DNA of 64,000 nucleotides from Paenibacillus xerothermodurans (lineage in GTDB: Bacteria > Bacillota > Bacilli > Paenibacillales > NBRC-103111): assembly GCF_002220865.2 (NCBI RefSeq), contig NZ_NHRJ02000003.1, positions 348,253 to 412,252 on the forward strand, read 5' to 3'. Positions 1 through 7,723 of the stretch are shown piece after piece. Each line of letters begins with the position of its first letter. The stretch's first letter is position 1. A program made the translations under genes and the position numbers. The notes beneath the pieces are model-generated. The model did not search any database, was not told where the DNA came from, and was given only the letters and a program-made list of their open reading frames with translations.

Positions 1-1
1 G

Positions 2-799
2 GAAGCGAACGATATGACACCGGAAGCCAATCTGCGCAAGGCGATTAAGCTGCAGGCGCAAATTCCGACGATTATCGCTGCTTTCGCCCGAATTCGCCAA
101 GGCAAGGAGCCGATCGCACCGAAGCAATGCGAGTCGATTGCAGAGAATTTCCTGTATATGCTGCTCGGCACAGACCCTGAACCGGTAGCTATTCAAGCTT
201 TGGATAAAGCCTTGGTGTTACATGCGGACCACGAGCTGAATGCGTCCACTTTCACGGCGCGTGTAACCGTGGCGACGCTGTCTGACATTTACTCCGGCGT
301 TACTTCCGCTATCGGGGCGTTAAAGGGGCCTCTGCATGGAGGCGCCAACGAAGCGGTAATGGCGATGTTGGAAGATATTGGAAGTTTGGAAAATACAGTG
401 CCTTATATTAACGGCAAACTTGCCAACAAAGAGAAAATTATGGGCTTTGGTCATCGCGTATACAAGAACGGCGATCCGCGCGCGAAGCATTTACAAAAAA
501 TGTCATACGAGCTCAGCAAAATCACCGGCAATCTGAATTGGTACAACATGTCCATCAAGATTGAAGAAATCGTTACCGGACAAAAAGGCCTTAAGCCTAA
601 CGTGGACTTTTATTCCGCTTCCGTTTATACTTCATTGGAGATTCCGCGCGACTTGTTCACGCCTATTTTTGCGATCAGCCGTACATCAGGCTGGACCGCG
701 CACATTCTTGAACAGTACGAGAACAACCGCCTGATTCGTCCTCGCGCAGAGTACACAGGCGTTTCCGGTCAAAAATATATTCCGATTGACGGCCGTTAA
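2..799 (+). CDS. citZ: citrate synthase, 3' part (5' end cut by window)
   Basis: Condenses acetyl-CoA and oxaloacetate to citrate in the TCA cycle, in the cytoplasm. The frame is open from base 2, so the first ATG (base 14) is internal; about 100 N-terminal residues lie outside the window. Family signatures are visible: GPLHGGANEAV and MGFGHRVYK carry the two active-site histidines, and KPNVDFYSASVY carries the catalytic aspartate. The protein ends in the usual arginine-rich tail. It is followed after about 140 bases by icd and then mdh, the conserved order in Bacillales. Identity is certain; only the N-terminus is missing. Confidence 0.96.
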   Translation, partial: EANDMTPEANLRKAIKLQAQIPTIIAAFARIRQGKEPIAPKQCESIAENFLYMLLGTDPEPVAIQALDKALVLHADHELNASTFTARVTVATLSDIYSGVTSAIGALKGPLHGGANEAVMAMLEDIGSLENTVPYINGKLANKEKIMGFGHRVYKNGDPRAKHLQKMSYELSKITGNLNWYNMSIKIEEIVTGQKGLKPNVDFYSASVYTSLEIPRDLFTPIFAISRTSGWTAHILEQYENNRLIRPRAEYTGVSGQKYIPIDGR

Positions 800-941
800 T
801 CGAGTTATTCGAGTTAACAGCCTCGCCGCCGACGGGTTGTTACAGCCATTCATGCTGCGTTTCATGAGGAAGCGGACAAGCGCTGTGACTCCCGTTTCAA
901 TTTGTTCAATCCTACACTATTTCCAAGGAGGCAATTGAATC

Positions 942-2240
942 ATGGTTCAATTCGAAAATTATACAGCTCCCACAGAGGGCGAAAAAATCTCGATCGTAAA
1001 CGGTGAGTTGAACGTTCCAAATAACCCAATCATTCCTTACATCGAGGGAGACGGCACAGGTCGTGACATCTGGGCTGCGTCGAAGCGAGTATTGGATGCG
1101 GCGGTTGAAAAAGCGTATAACGGAGAGAAGAAAATCGCTTGGTATGAAGTGTTCGCCGGCGAGAAAGCCTTTAACAAATACAATAACTGGCTGCCTAACG
1201 ATACGCTTACAGCTATCCGCGAATATTTCGTAGCCATTAAAGGGCCTTTGACTACTCCGGTTGGCGGCGGTATCCGTTCCTTGAACGTTGCTCTTCGTCA
1301 GGAGCTTGACTTGTATGTATGCTCCCGTCCGGTCCGTTATTTCAACGGCGTGCCGTCTCCGGTAAAGCGCCCGGATCTCGTAGACATGGTCATCTTCCGT
1401 GAAAACACTGAAGACATCTACGCAGGTATCGAGTGGGAATCGGGTTCCGCTGAGGTGAAAAAAGTACTGGAGTTCTTGCAAAACGAGATGGGGGTTAAGA
1501 AAATCCGTTTCCCTGAAACATCCGGCATCGGCGTGAAGCCTGTATCTTCGGAAGGCACTGAGCGTCTGGTGCGCGCTGCGATCGAATATGCAATCCAGCA
1601 CAAGCGCAAATCTGTTACCTTGGTACATAAAGGTAATATCATGAAGTTCACTGAGGGTGCTTTCAAAAACTGGGGCTATGAGCTGGCTGAAAGAGAATTT
1701 GGCGATAAAACTTTCACTTGGGCACAGTACGACAGAATCAAGGCTGAGCAGGGCACGGACGCTGCCAACAAAGCGCAAAAGGATGCGGAAGCCGCCGGTA
1801 AAATCATTGTCAAGGATGCTATCGCGGATATCGCTCTACAGCAGGTATTGACTCGTCCAACGGACTTCGACGTAATTGCTACACTCAATCTGAACGGCGA
1901 TTACTTGTCTGATGCGTTGGCCGCACAGGTTGGCGGTATCGGTATCGCTCCTGGCGCGAACATCAACTATGTGACCGGTCATGCAATCTTCGAAGCAACT
2001 CACGGTACAGCTCCTAAATATGCCGATCTGGACGTAGTGAACCCTGGTTCGGTCATTCTGTCCGGTGTTATGATGCTGGAGCACCTTGGCTGGCAGGAAG
2101 CTGCTAACCTGATTTATAAAGGTATGGAGACAGCGATCAATAACAAAACCGTTACGTACGATTTCGCACGCTTGATGGAAGGTGCGACAGAGGTAAAATG
2201 CTCCGAGTTCGCCAACCAAGTCATCAAACACATGGCGTAA
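942..2240 (+). CDS. icd: isocitrate dehydrogenase (NADP-dependent type)
   Basis: Oxidatively decarboxylates isocitrate to 2-oxoglutarate. The protein has 432 residues, normal for the bacterial homodimeric family. The substrate loop [13 protein letters not shown] and the late motifs [18 protein letters not shown] and [10 protein letters not shown] of the isocitrate/isopropylmalate dehydrogenase family are present. An AAGGAGG site about 12 bases upstream fixes the ATG at 942. It lies between citZ and mdh, so it is probably co-transcribed with at least one of them. The 142-base gap to citZ leaves room for its own promoter, but I could not identify one. Confidence 0.97.
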   Translation: MVQFENYTAPTEGEKISIVNGELNVPNNPIIPYIEGDGTGRDIWAASKRVLDAAVEKAYNGEKKIAWYEVFAGEKAFNKYNNWLPNDTLTAIREYFVAIKGPLTTPVGGGIRSLNVALRQELDLYVCSRPVRYFNGVPSPVKRPDLVDMVIFRENTEDIYAGIEWESGSAEVKKVLEFLQNEMGVKKIRFPETSGIGVKPVSSEGTERLVRAAIEYAIQHKRKSVTLVHKGNIMKFTEGAFKNWGYELAEREFGDKTFTWAQYDRIKAEQGTDAANKAQKDAEAAGKIIVKDAIADIALQQVLTRPTDFDVIATLNLNGDYLSDALAAQVGGIGIAPGANINYVTGHAIFEATHGTAPKYADLDVVNPGSVILSGVMMLEHLGWQEAANLIYKGMETAINNKTVTYDFARLMEGATEVKCSEFANQVIKHMA

Positions 2241-2304
2241 CAGACGTTTAGTTTCGTAGCGTCTGTGAACTTACTTCAATTAAAACATCTTGGAGGCATC
2301 TTTT

Positions 2305-3246
2305 ATGGCTATCACTCGCAAGAAGATCACTGTCGTCGGTGCCGGCTTTACCGGTGCGACAACAGCATTTTTGGCAGCGCAAAAGGAATTGGGTGATGTG
2401 GTTCTGCTGGATATTCCCCAGCTGGAAAACCCGACCAAAGGCAAAGCATTGGATATGCTGGAAGCTTCCCCGGTCCAAGGCTTTGACAGCAACATCGTCG
2501 GCACATCCAACTACGAGGATGCAGCTGACTCCGACATCGTCATCATCACAGCGGGCATCGCTCGCAAGCCCGGTATGAGTCGTGATGACCTGGTTAACAC
2601 CAACGCAGGCATCGTTAGGTCCGTCTGTGAAAATGTTAAAAAGACAAGCCCGAATTCAATCGTCATCATCTTAAGTAATCCTGTTGACGCTATGACTTAC
2701 GTAGCTTTTGAAACATTGGGCTTTCCGAAAAATCGTGTGATTGGCCAATCCGGCGTATTGGATACCGCCCGTTACTGCACATTCATCGCACAAGAACTGA
2801 ACGTATCCGTAGAAGATGTGCGCGGCTTTGTGCTGGGCGGGCACGGTGACGACATGGTGCCGTTGGTTCGTTACTCCAATGTAGGCGGCATTCCAATCGA
2901 GAAGTTAATTCCTTCTGACCGCATCGAGGCGATCGTGCGACGTACCCGCACAGGTGGCGGTGAGATCGTTAACCTGCTGGGCAACGGCAGCGCATATTAC
3001 GCACCTGCAGCGTCTCTGGTCCAAATGACTGAAGCTATCATCAAGGACAAAAAACGTATCATCCCTGCGATCGCACTGCTGCAAGGCGAGTATGGTTACG
3101 ATAACCTGTTTATGGGTGTGCCTACTCTGTTGGGCGGCGATGGAATTGAGAAGATTTTTGAGTTGGAACTGCTGCCTGAAGAAAAAGCAGCGTTGGATAA
3201 ATCCGCTGAGTCTGTTCGCAATGTTATCAAAATCGTAACTGGTTAA
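2305..3246 (+). CDS. mdh: malate dehydrogenase
   Basis: Interconverts malate and oxaloacetate with NAD. The start is taken at ATG 2305 ([12 protein letters not shown]) because TGGAGG at 2291-2296 sits 8 bases before it; an upstream in-frame TTG at 2290 overlaps that site. This gives 313 residues, typical of LDH-like malate dehydrogenases. Visible signatures are the Rossmann loop [21 protein letters not shown], and [10 protein letters not shown] with the catalytic histidine. It closes the citZ-icd-mdh run. A folded region with a terminator-like end follows. Confidence 0.97.
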   Translation: MAITRKKITVVGAGFTGATTAFLAAQKELGDVVLLDIPQLENPTKGKALDMLEASPVQGFDSNIVGTSNYEDAADSDIVIITAGIARKPGMSRDDLVNTNAGIVRSVCENVKKTSPNSIVIILSNPVDAMTYVAFETLGFPKNRVIGQSGVLDTARYCTFIAQELNVSVEDVRGFVLGGHGDDMVPLVRYSNVGGIPIEKLIPSDRIEAIVRRTRTGGGEIVNLLGNGSAYYAPAASLVQMTEAIIKDKKRIIPAIALLQGEYGYDNLFMGVPTLLGGDGIEKIFELELLPEEKAALDKSAESVRNVIKIVTG

Positions 3247-3292
3247 TCCGCACCATAATACTGTCGAACCTCGCCGAGAGGAGAGGCAGCGC

Positions 3293-3396
3293 GAACCAGC
3301 CTGGTTCATAGCTAACCCGTGGCAAGAGAATCACTTGTTTCTCAAGTGGCCTCCTGCTTATGCTCACAGTTGAAGCTATAACCGGGCTGGTTTTTT
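3293..3396 (+). terminator. terminator-like element with competing pairings after mdh
   Basis: AACCAGCC at 3294-3301 can pair with GGCTGGTT at 3385-3392, which runs directly into a T tract (3391-3396), giving a long-range terminator stem. The same left arm also forms a local hairpin, GAACCA/TGGTTC at 3293-3307. An internal hairpin CACTTG/CAAGTG lies in between. The two uses of the left arm exclude each other, as in an attenuator. It may simply be the mdh terminator with a long insert. No ligand-binding RNA family was recognised. Confidence 0.5.
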
Positions 3397-3413
3397 GTTG
3401 CCTTTTCACGTAA

Positions 3414-3617
3414 AAACAGAGCCTCGATCATCTATTTAATGAGCTCGCGCGTGAGCTGCTGATCGGGATCACGGCCGTTATCGCTGTCTGCTCGCTTGGT
3501 TTAACATTCGGTACTGCATGGATTGTGGCATTGGCCATTCCCTATCTCAATTACCTGCGGAGCCATTTTTACCGCTGTACTTTCTCGTATCACTCCACTG
3601 GGAATGCGAACACGTAG
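3414..3617 (+). pseudogene. possible remnant of a membrane-protein gene
   Basis: A reading frame of 67 codons stays open between the stops at 3411 and 3615 and has no ATG, GTG or TTG start at its head. Its translation is rich in hydrophobic residues (for example GITAVIAVCSLGLTFGTAW). It could be the tail of a lost membrane protein between mdh and the next gene, or a chance open frame. I do not recognise the family. Confidence 0.2.
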
Positions 3618-3704
3618 GTGTAGGCTGATGGACATGCCAGAATTTGCTTAGATGGTGCTCTTTCGGGTATACTGGATGAAAAAAGAATGTCTTGGAGGCT
3701 TTAA

Positions 3705-4130
3705 ATGTTCAATATCATCAGCATTCTACTTTATTTGCATGTGCTGGCAGCGGTAGTGATGGGCGTGTATCTCTTATTTCCTTTTCTGGCTGCACGAATT
3801 ACAGCTCTCACCGGGGCGGCGCAGGTTGGACTTGTCAGCGCATTGTTTATCGCTAACCGTACCGGCCAACTGGCTCTGCTCATATCGTTGTTGACCGGTG
3901 GTTATCTGGTGGGCAAAGGAGAGTACTCCATCACCTGGATGGTCTTGGCTGTCGTGCTGTTCCTGGCGCTTGCGGCTGTCACTGGAGTGATGGGCGGCGC
4001 TATGCGTAAAGCTCTGGCGGATCCGGCGGGCACGAAGATCAACGACCATGCCGGCAGAATTAGATCGCTCAGCTTGGTCAGTGCAATCATTTTCTTTGTG
4101 CTTTTCACTATAATGAGCTTTCCCTTCTAA
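3705..4130 (+). CDS. small integral membrane protein of unknown function
   Basis: 141 residues with four predicted membrane segments, at about residues 4-28, 45-66, 76-96 and 121-140. The loops are short and charged. TTGGAGG about 8 bases upstream supports ATG 3705, and a TATACT -10-like hexamer lies near 3669, so it probably has its own promoter. No catalytic or ligand motif is visible and I do not recognise a named family. The next gene is in the same direction about 165 bases on, with no clear link. Confidence 0.75.
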   Translation: MFNIISILLYLHVLAAVVMGVYLLFPFLAARITALTGAAQVGLVSALFIANRTGQLALLISLLTGGYLVGKGEYSITWMVLAVVLFLALAAVTGVMGGAMRKALADPAGTKINDHAGRIRSLSLVSAIIFFVLFTIMSFPF

Positions 4131-4296
4131 AAACACATTTCAACCGCCGCGGCCACGGCCCCGGAGGGCTCGATGGCGAAGCTGCCCGAGCATATTTTAA
4201 AGTACTGAGGTAAGGTGCAATGTTAAGGCTCGATGGCGATCGCTGTTGAGCCTTTTATATGTCATAAATAAGCGGGCGGTAAGGGGAGGGGACAAA

Positions 4297-4788
4297 ATGT
4301 CGATGTTACAAAAATATCAATACCACCATTGGGCCACGCAGCAGATTCTCGATCATCTGGAAGAAGTGCCGAACGTTGCATTCACGGAGCCCGTCACCAA
4401 CGTATTTCCTTCAATACGGGATACATTGTTTCATATTTACTCGGTGGATCTACTTTGGTATAAACGGATAACATCAGATACGAGTGAAGCGGAGGGAGAC
4501 GTGTTCGAAGACACGACGGACGCTAAGCAGCGGATATACGGGCTTGAGCGGCAGATGGTCAATTATATTAGAGACCAGAAGGAAAAGCGCACGGTAAATT
4601 ATTATAATTCCAGTGGGGAGAGCTTGACCAATACGCTGGGCGAAATCATCGACCACTTAGTCAATCACGGCACCTACCATCGAGGTAACGTGGCGAGTGC
4701 GCTGCGGCAGCTCGGGTATGAAGGGAAGTCTACGGATTATATTTTCTTTCTTCGGGAGCTAAAGAGATCTTATGTCGGAGATGTTTGA
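4297..4788 (+). CDS. DinB-family protein
   Basis: 163 residues with the DinB four-helix fold signature. Histidines at 46 (TLFHIYSVD), 124 and 128 (NHGTYHRG) match the three metal ligands of this family. Members are putative metal-dependent thiol transferases (bacillithiol or mycothiol type) or DNA-damage-induced proteins; the exact reaction cannot be read here. ATG 4297 is chosen because AAGGGGAGGG at 4281-4290 precedes it closely; an upstream in-frame TTG at 4246 has no site. Confidence 0.85.
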   Translation: MSMLQKYQYHHWATQQILDHLEEVPNVAFTEPVTNVFPSIRDTLFHIYSVDLLWYKRITSDTSEAEGDVFEDTTDAKQRIYGLERQMVNYIRDQKEKRTVNYYNSSGESLTNTLGEIIDHLVNHGTYHRGNVASALRQLGYEGKSTDYIFFLRELKRSYVGDV

Positions 4789-4965
4789 TAAAATGCAGAG
4801 GGTAACCGGACCTTTTGGCGCATTGTTGCAGCTGTGATCCCCGCTGTGTTTACAGACAAGCGGAGGAGCCAAACAAAGGCCGGTCGTTGACGATGAGCGG
4901 CCCTGCTATGTATCACACGCGCGCTCCACGTGGCTGCTTGGCGTCTGCGGTAACCACCACTGGCC

Positions 4966-5074
4966 AGCCGGGTGCCCACAGGCGGTTGCGTGTGTAAGGC
5001 AGCACCACGGGCAAGCCGGGTGCCCACAAGCAAGCCGGGTGCGCACAGGCAGTGACGGCTTGCGTGTGTAAGGC
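4966..5074. repeat. short GC-rich local duplication
   Basis: AGCCGGGTGCCCACA occurs at 4966-4980 and 5014-5028, and with one change at 5033-5047. TTGCGTGTGTAAGGC occurs at 4986-5000 and 5060-5074. The pattern is a small duplicated block with an extra copy of its first half. It lies in a noncoding stretch after the DinB gene and has no visible coding or hairpin role. Confidence 0.7.
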
Positions 5075-5201
5075 GACAGCAATGTGCGGTCGGAGGCAGC
5101 ATGGGCGGCTCTCACTCTGACAGGCATGCAGCGCATCTGCGGTACCTATGGCTAACCAGCGCAGCGAGTCGAGCAGGGGCCGCTTAGTACCACTGATGCG
5201 A

Positions 5202-5375
5202 TCACTGCAGCCTGAAATCGTCTATTTTGCCCCCGTCTTCCCATACCTCCACAAATAACGCGTCAGAGCCTTCAAAATCAGCGGGCGTCAATGATAATGC
5301 TTTTTCCTCGTCCGTGCTGACGAAGACGTTCTCCATTTCCTCTCCCTGAAGCGAAATTACAACATAGATCTTCAT
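5202..5375 (-). CDS. 57-residue acidic protein of unknown function
   Basis: A short frame from ATG at 5375 to TGA at 5204-5202 encodes 57 residues beginning MKIYVVISLQGEEMENVFVS and ending DDFRLQ. It is very acidic, with alternating hydrophobic residues that suggest a small alpha/beta fold. On the coding strand AGGGGGC lies about 10 bases before the ATG, a good ribosome binding site. The codon use looks like real coding sequence. I do not recognise a family. Confidence 0.6.
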   Translation of the reverse strand: MKIYVVISLQGEEMENVFVSTDEEKALSLTPADFEGSDALFVEVWEDGGKIDDFRLQ

Positions 5376-5855
5376 TTTTAGTAGCCCCCTGTGGAATGTG
5401 TATCAGCAATTATACCACATTGTGCGTTGGTTTAAACGCGAAGGAGCTTCCACATCATAGAATCATCGATGGCGCGAGATCCCAAGTGGCCCAAGCGCTA
5501 AAAGAGGCTTGCGAGCCGGAGTGTTGCATTTTATTCGCTGACGTAGTCACTGTGCTGGGCTCTCGGCAGTGTCGTCTACATGATGGATACAGAGTCGGCG
5601 ACTCGATCTTTGTAAATCGAGCTGCTGTTTGCGGCGTTCAGAGACGGAACCATGGCACTTTCCCAAGGACCAGAAGGATGAACTGCATGGCAAGTATATT
5701 CATAGTAACTGCTAGCTCCCTACTAGTTTAAAGTCTCTAGCGGCATGAAAATAGGCGAAAATAAACTATGCTCGCTGCAACGATCAAATTCCTGCTGCAC
5801 GGCCTGAACAATCTCTTCCATCGCTGCTATCAACGGCTTTTTGAACGATTCTCAG
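5376..5855. other. intergenic stretch without a convincing gene
   Basis: Between the 57-residue gene and the fumarase promoter area. A plus-strand frame of 111 codons (5396-5731) has no ribosome binding site and an unusual cysteine- and arginine-rich composition. A minus-strand frame near 5729-5823 (MEEIVQAVQQEF...) is 32 codons long and also lacks a site. Either could be a remnant. I support neither as a gene. Confidence 0.4.
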
Positions 5856-5902
5856 TGTGCTATTATATAGCTACGTAACGGCCCTGAATGTGCTATTATA
5901 TA
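5856..5902 (+). repeat. two direct repeats each holding a -10-like element
   Basis: TGTGCTATTATATA occurs at 5856-5869 and again at 5889-5902, a period of 33 bases. The similarity extends on the right (CTACGTAA against CTATGTAA). Each copy contains TGCTATTAT, an extended -10 type promoter element. The fumarase start is 72 bases beyond the second copy, so the gene may have two tandem promoters created by a small duplication. Confidence 0.5.
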
Positions 5903-5973
5903 CCTATGTAAGATTTATGATGATCTATCACATACGATGTTCTGGTCAACTATGGGAGAGGGGTTTTGTGTTC

Positions 5974-7509
5974 ATGCAGCAATTTCAGCAAAGCGTTTAC
6001 AAACTGATTGTGGAAACGTCGACAAACCTGCCGGCAGATGTGCGTCAAGCTATACAAGCGGCGCAGGCAAAAGAGGATGAGGGCACCCGTTCCGCGCTGT
6101 CATTATCTACCATCACCGATAACATCCATATGGCGGAGTGCAATGTGTCGCCGATCTGTCAGGACACGGGAATGCCGACGTTTATAATACATTGTCCAGT
6201 AGGCGCGAACCAAATTGTGATGAAAAAGCAGATCCTGCAGGCGGTAGCTCAGGCAACCAAGGACAGCAAGCTGCGCACCAACTCCGTCGATTCGCTCACG
6301 GGAGCCAACAGCGGTGACAACCTGGGGCCCGGCACACCGGTCGTGCATTTCGAGCAGTGGGAGCGGGATGACATCGAAGTGAAGCTGATTCTAAAAGGCG
6401 GCGGCTGCGAAAACAAAAATATTCAATACAGCCTGCCGACAGAGTTGGAAGGCTTGGGCAAAGCCGGCCGGGACCTGGACGGCATCCGCAAATGCATCCT
6501 GCACGCGGTGTACCAGGCACAGGGCCAAGGCTGCAGCGCCGGCTTCATCGGCGTCGGTATCGGCGGTGACCGGACGACCGGCTATGAGCTGGCCAAGCAT
6601 CAGTTGTTCCGCCACGCAGATGACGTTAATCCGCATGAAGATTTGCGGAAGCTTGAGGAATATATCATGGACAACGCGAACAAGCTCGGGATAGGTACGA
6701 TGGGCTTCGGCGGCCAAGTCACTCTGCTTGGCTGTAAGATCGGCGTGATGAACCGGCTTCCGGCGAGCTTTTTCGTGTCCGTGGCGTATAACTGCTGGGC
6801 GTTCCGCAGACAAGGCGTTGTGGTTGATGCAGCGACCGGCGATATCAAAGAGTGGGTATATCGCACGGGCGATACGGTACCCATGAGCAAAAAGCCACAA
6901 ACTGCGCCTGACAACGGAGGCGAGCGCCGTGAAATCGTGCTGCACACCCCAATCTCCGAGGAACAAATCCGTGAGCTGCGTGTCGGCGATGTCGTGGTCA
7001 TTAACGGTACCATGCACACCGGCCGCGATGCCCTGCACAAGTATTTGATGGATCATGATGCGCCGCTAGATTTGAATGGCGCGGCAATTTACCACTGCGG
7101 CCCGGTGATGGCGAAGGACGAGAACGGAGAATGGAGTGTAAAAGCCGCAGGGCCGACGACCAGCATTCGCGAGGAGCCCTACCAAGGTGAAATCATCAAG
7201 AAATTCGGTATTCGTGCGGTGATCGGTAAAGGCGGAATGGGACCGAAAACTCTCGCCGCGCTGCAGCAGCACGGGGCAGTATATTTGAATGCGATCGGCG
7301 GCGCAGCGCAGTATTATGCACAGTGCTTCAAGAAGGTCGAAGGCGTCGACTTTATGGAATTCGGCATTCCGGAAGCGATGTGGCATCTGCAGACCGAAGG
7401 CTTCGCGGCTATCGTCACTATGGATTCGCACGGAAACAGTCTGCACGCCGAGGTGGAGAAGGATTCTCTCACGAAACTGAGTCACTTTAAAGACCCGGTC
7501 TTCGCTTAA
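5974..7509 (+). CDS. class I fumarate hydratase (alpha and beta domains fused)
   Basis: Hydrates fumarate to malate, using an oxygen-sensitive [4Fe-4S] cluster. 511 residues cover both the N-terminal catalytic domain (CNVSPICQDTGMP, GCENKN and the later cysteines that bind the cluster) and the C-terminal beta domain (GTMHTGRDALHKYL, GKGGMG, HGAVYLNAIGGAAQYY). ATG 5974 is chosen because GGGAGAGGGG ends about 10 bases upstream; in-frame TTG 5857 and GTG 5968 are less well placed. It supplies the fumarase step beside the citZ-icd-mdh block and is followed by a clear terminator. Confidence 0.93.
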   Translation: MQQFQQSVYKLIVETSTNLPADVRQAIQAAQAKEDEGTRSALSLSTITDNIHMAECNVSPICQDTGMPTFIIHCPVGANQIVMKKQILQAVAQATKDSKLRTNSVDSLTGANSGDNLGPGTPVVHFEQWERDDIEVKLILKGGGCENKNIQYSLPTELEGLGKAGRDLDGIRKCILHAVYQAQGQGCSAGFIGVGIGGDRTTGYELAKHQLFRHADDVNPHEDLRKLEEYIMDNANKLGIGTMGFGGQVTLLGCKIGVMNRLPASFFVSVAYNCWAFRRQGVVVDAATGDIKEWVYRTGDTVPMSKKPQTAPDNGGERREIVLHTPISEEQIRELRVGDVVVINGTMHTGRDALHKYLMDHDAPLDLNGAAIYHCGPVMAKDENGEWSVKAAGPTTSIREEPYQGEIIKKFGIRAVIGKGGMGPKTLAALQQHGAVYLNAIGGAAQYYAQCFKKVEGVDFMEFGIPEAMWHLQTEGFAAIVTMDSHGNSLHAEVEKDSLTKLSHFKDPVFA

Positions 7510-7557
7510 CCTGCACTTGTTTGGTTTATACTGTTATCATCTGTTTGTTAAATGCAA

Positions 7558-7591
7558 GTTCCGACCGCTCGGGGTCGGAGCTTTGTTTTTT
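7558..7591 (+). terminator. intrinsic terminator of the fumarase gene
   Basis: CCGACC (7561-7566) pairs with GGTCGG (7573-7578), with flanking pairs extending the stem by about three, followed by CTTTGTTTTTT. It lies 50 bases after the stop codon. Confidence 0.85.
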
Positions 7592-7616
7592 GTCATAGTT
7601 CGGACTGGAGCTCTTT

Positions 7617-7644
7617 TTTCAAAAACATTTACAAAAACTTAACT
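7617..7644 (+). promoter_or_regulatory. candidate PhoP-box repeats upstream of phoR
   Basis: TTTCAA (7617-7622), TTTACA (7628-7633) and TTAACT (7639-7644) are spaced 11 bases start to start, matching the tandem TT(A/C/T)A(C/T)A hexamers with 5-base spacers that Bacillus PhoP binds. They lie about 80 bases before phoR. This would fit autoregulation of the phoR-phoP pair. Only the second hexamer is a perfect match. Confidence 0.5.
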
Positions 7645-7723
7645 AGTGCGGTTGATCGGTAAACGCTACGCTAAGGAGTAAAATGCCGACAGGTACAACC
7701 TCGGATGGAGGGACGACTCGACA

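Noticed and set aside
912..1778. 288-codon minus-strand frame across icd
   Set aside because: It lies wholly antisense to isocitrate dehydrogenase, has no ribosome binding site, and its composition follows the codon bias of the real gene.
5396..5731. 111-codon plus-strand frame before fumarase
   Set aside because: No start signal and no family resemblance; starts inside the leader of the small minus-strand gene.
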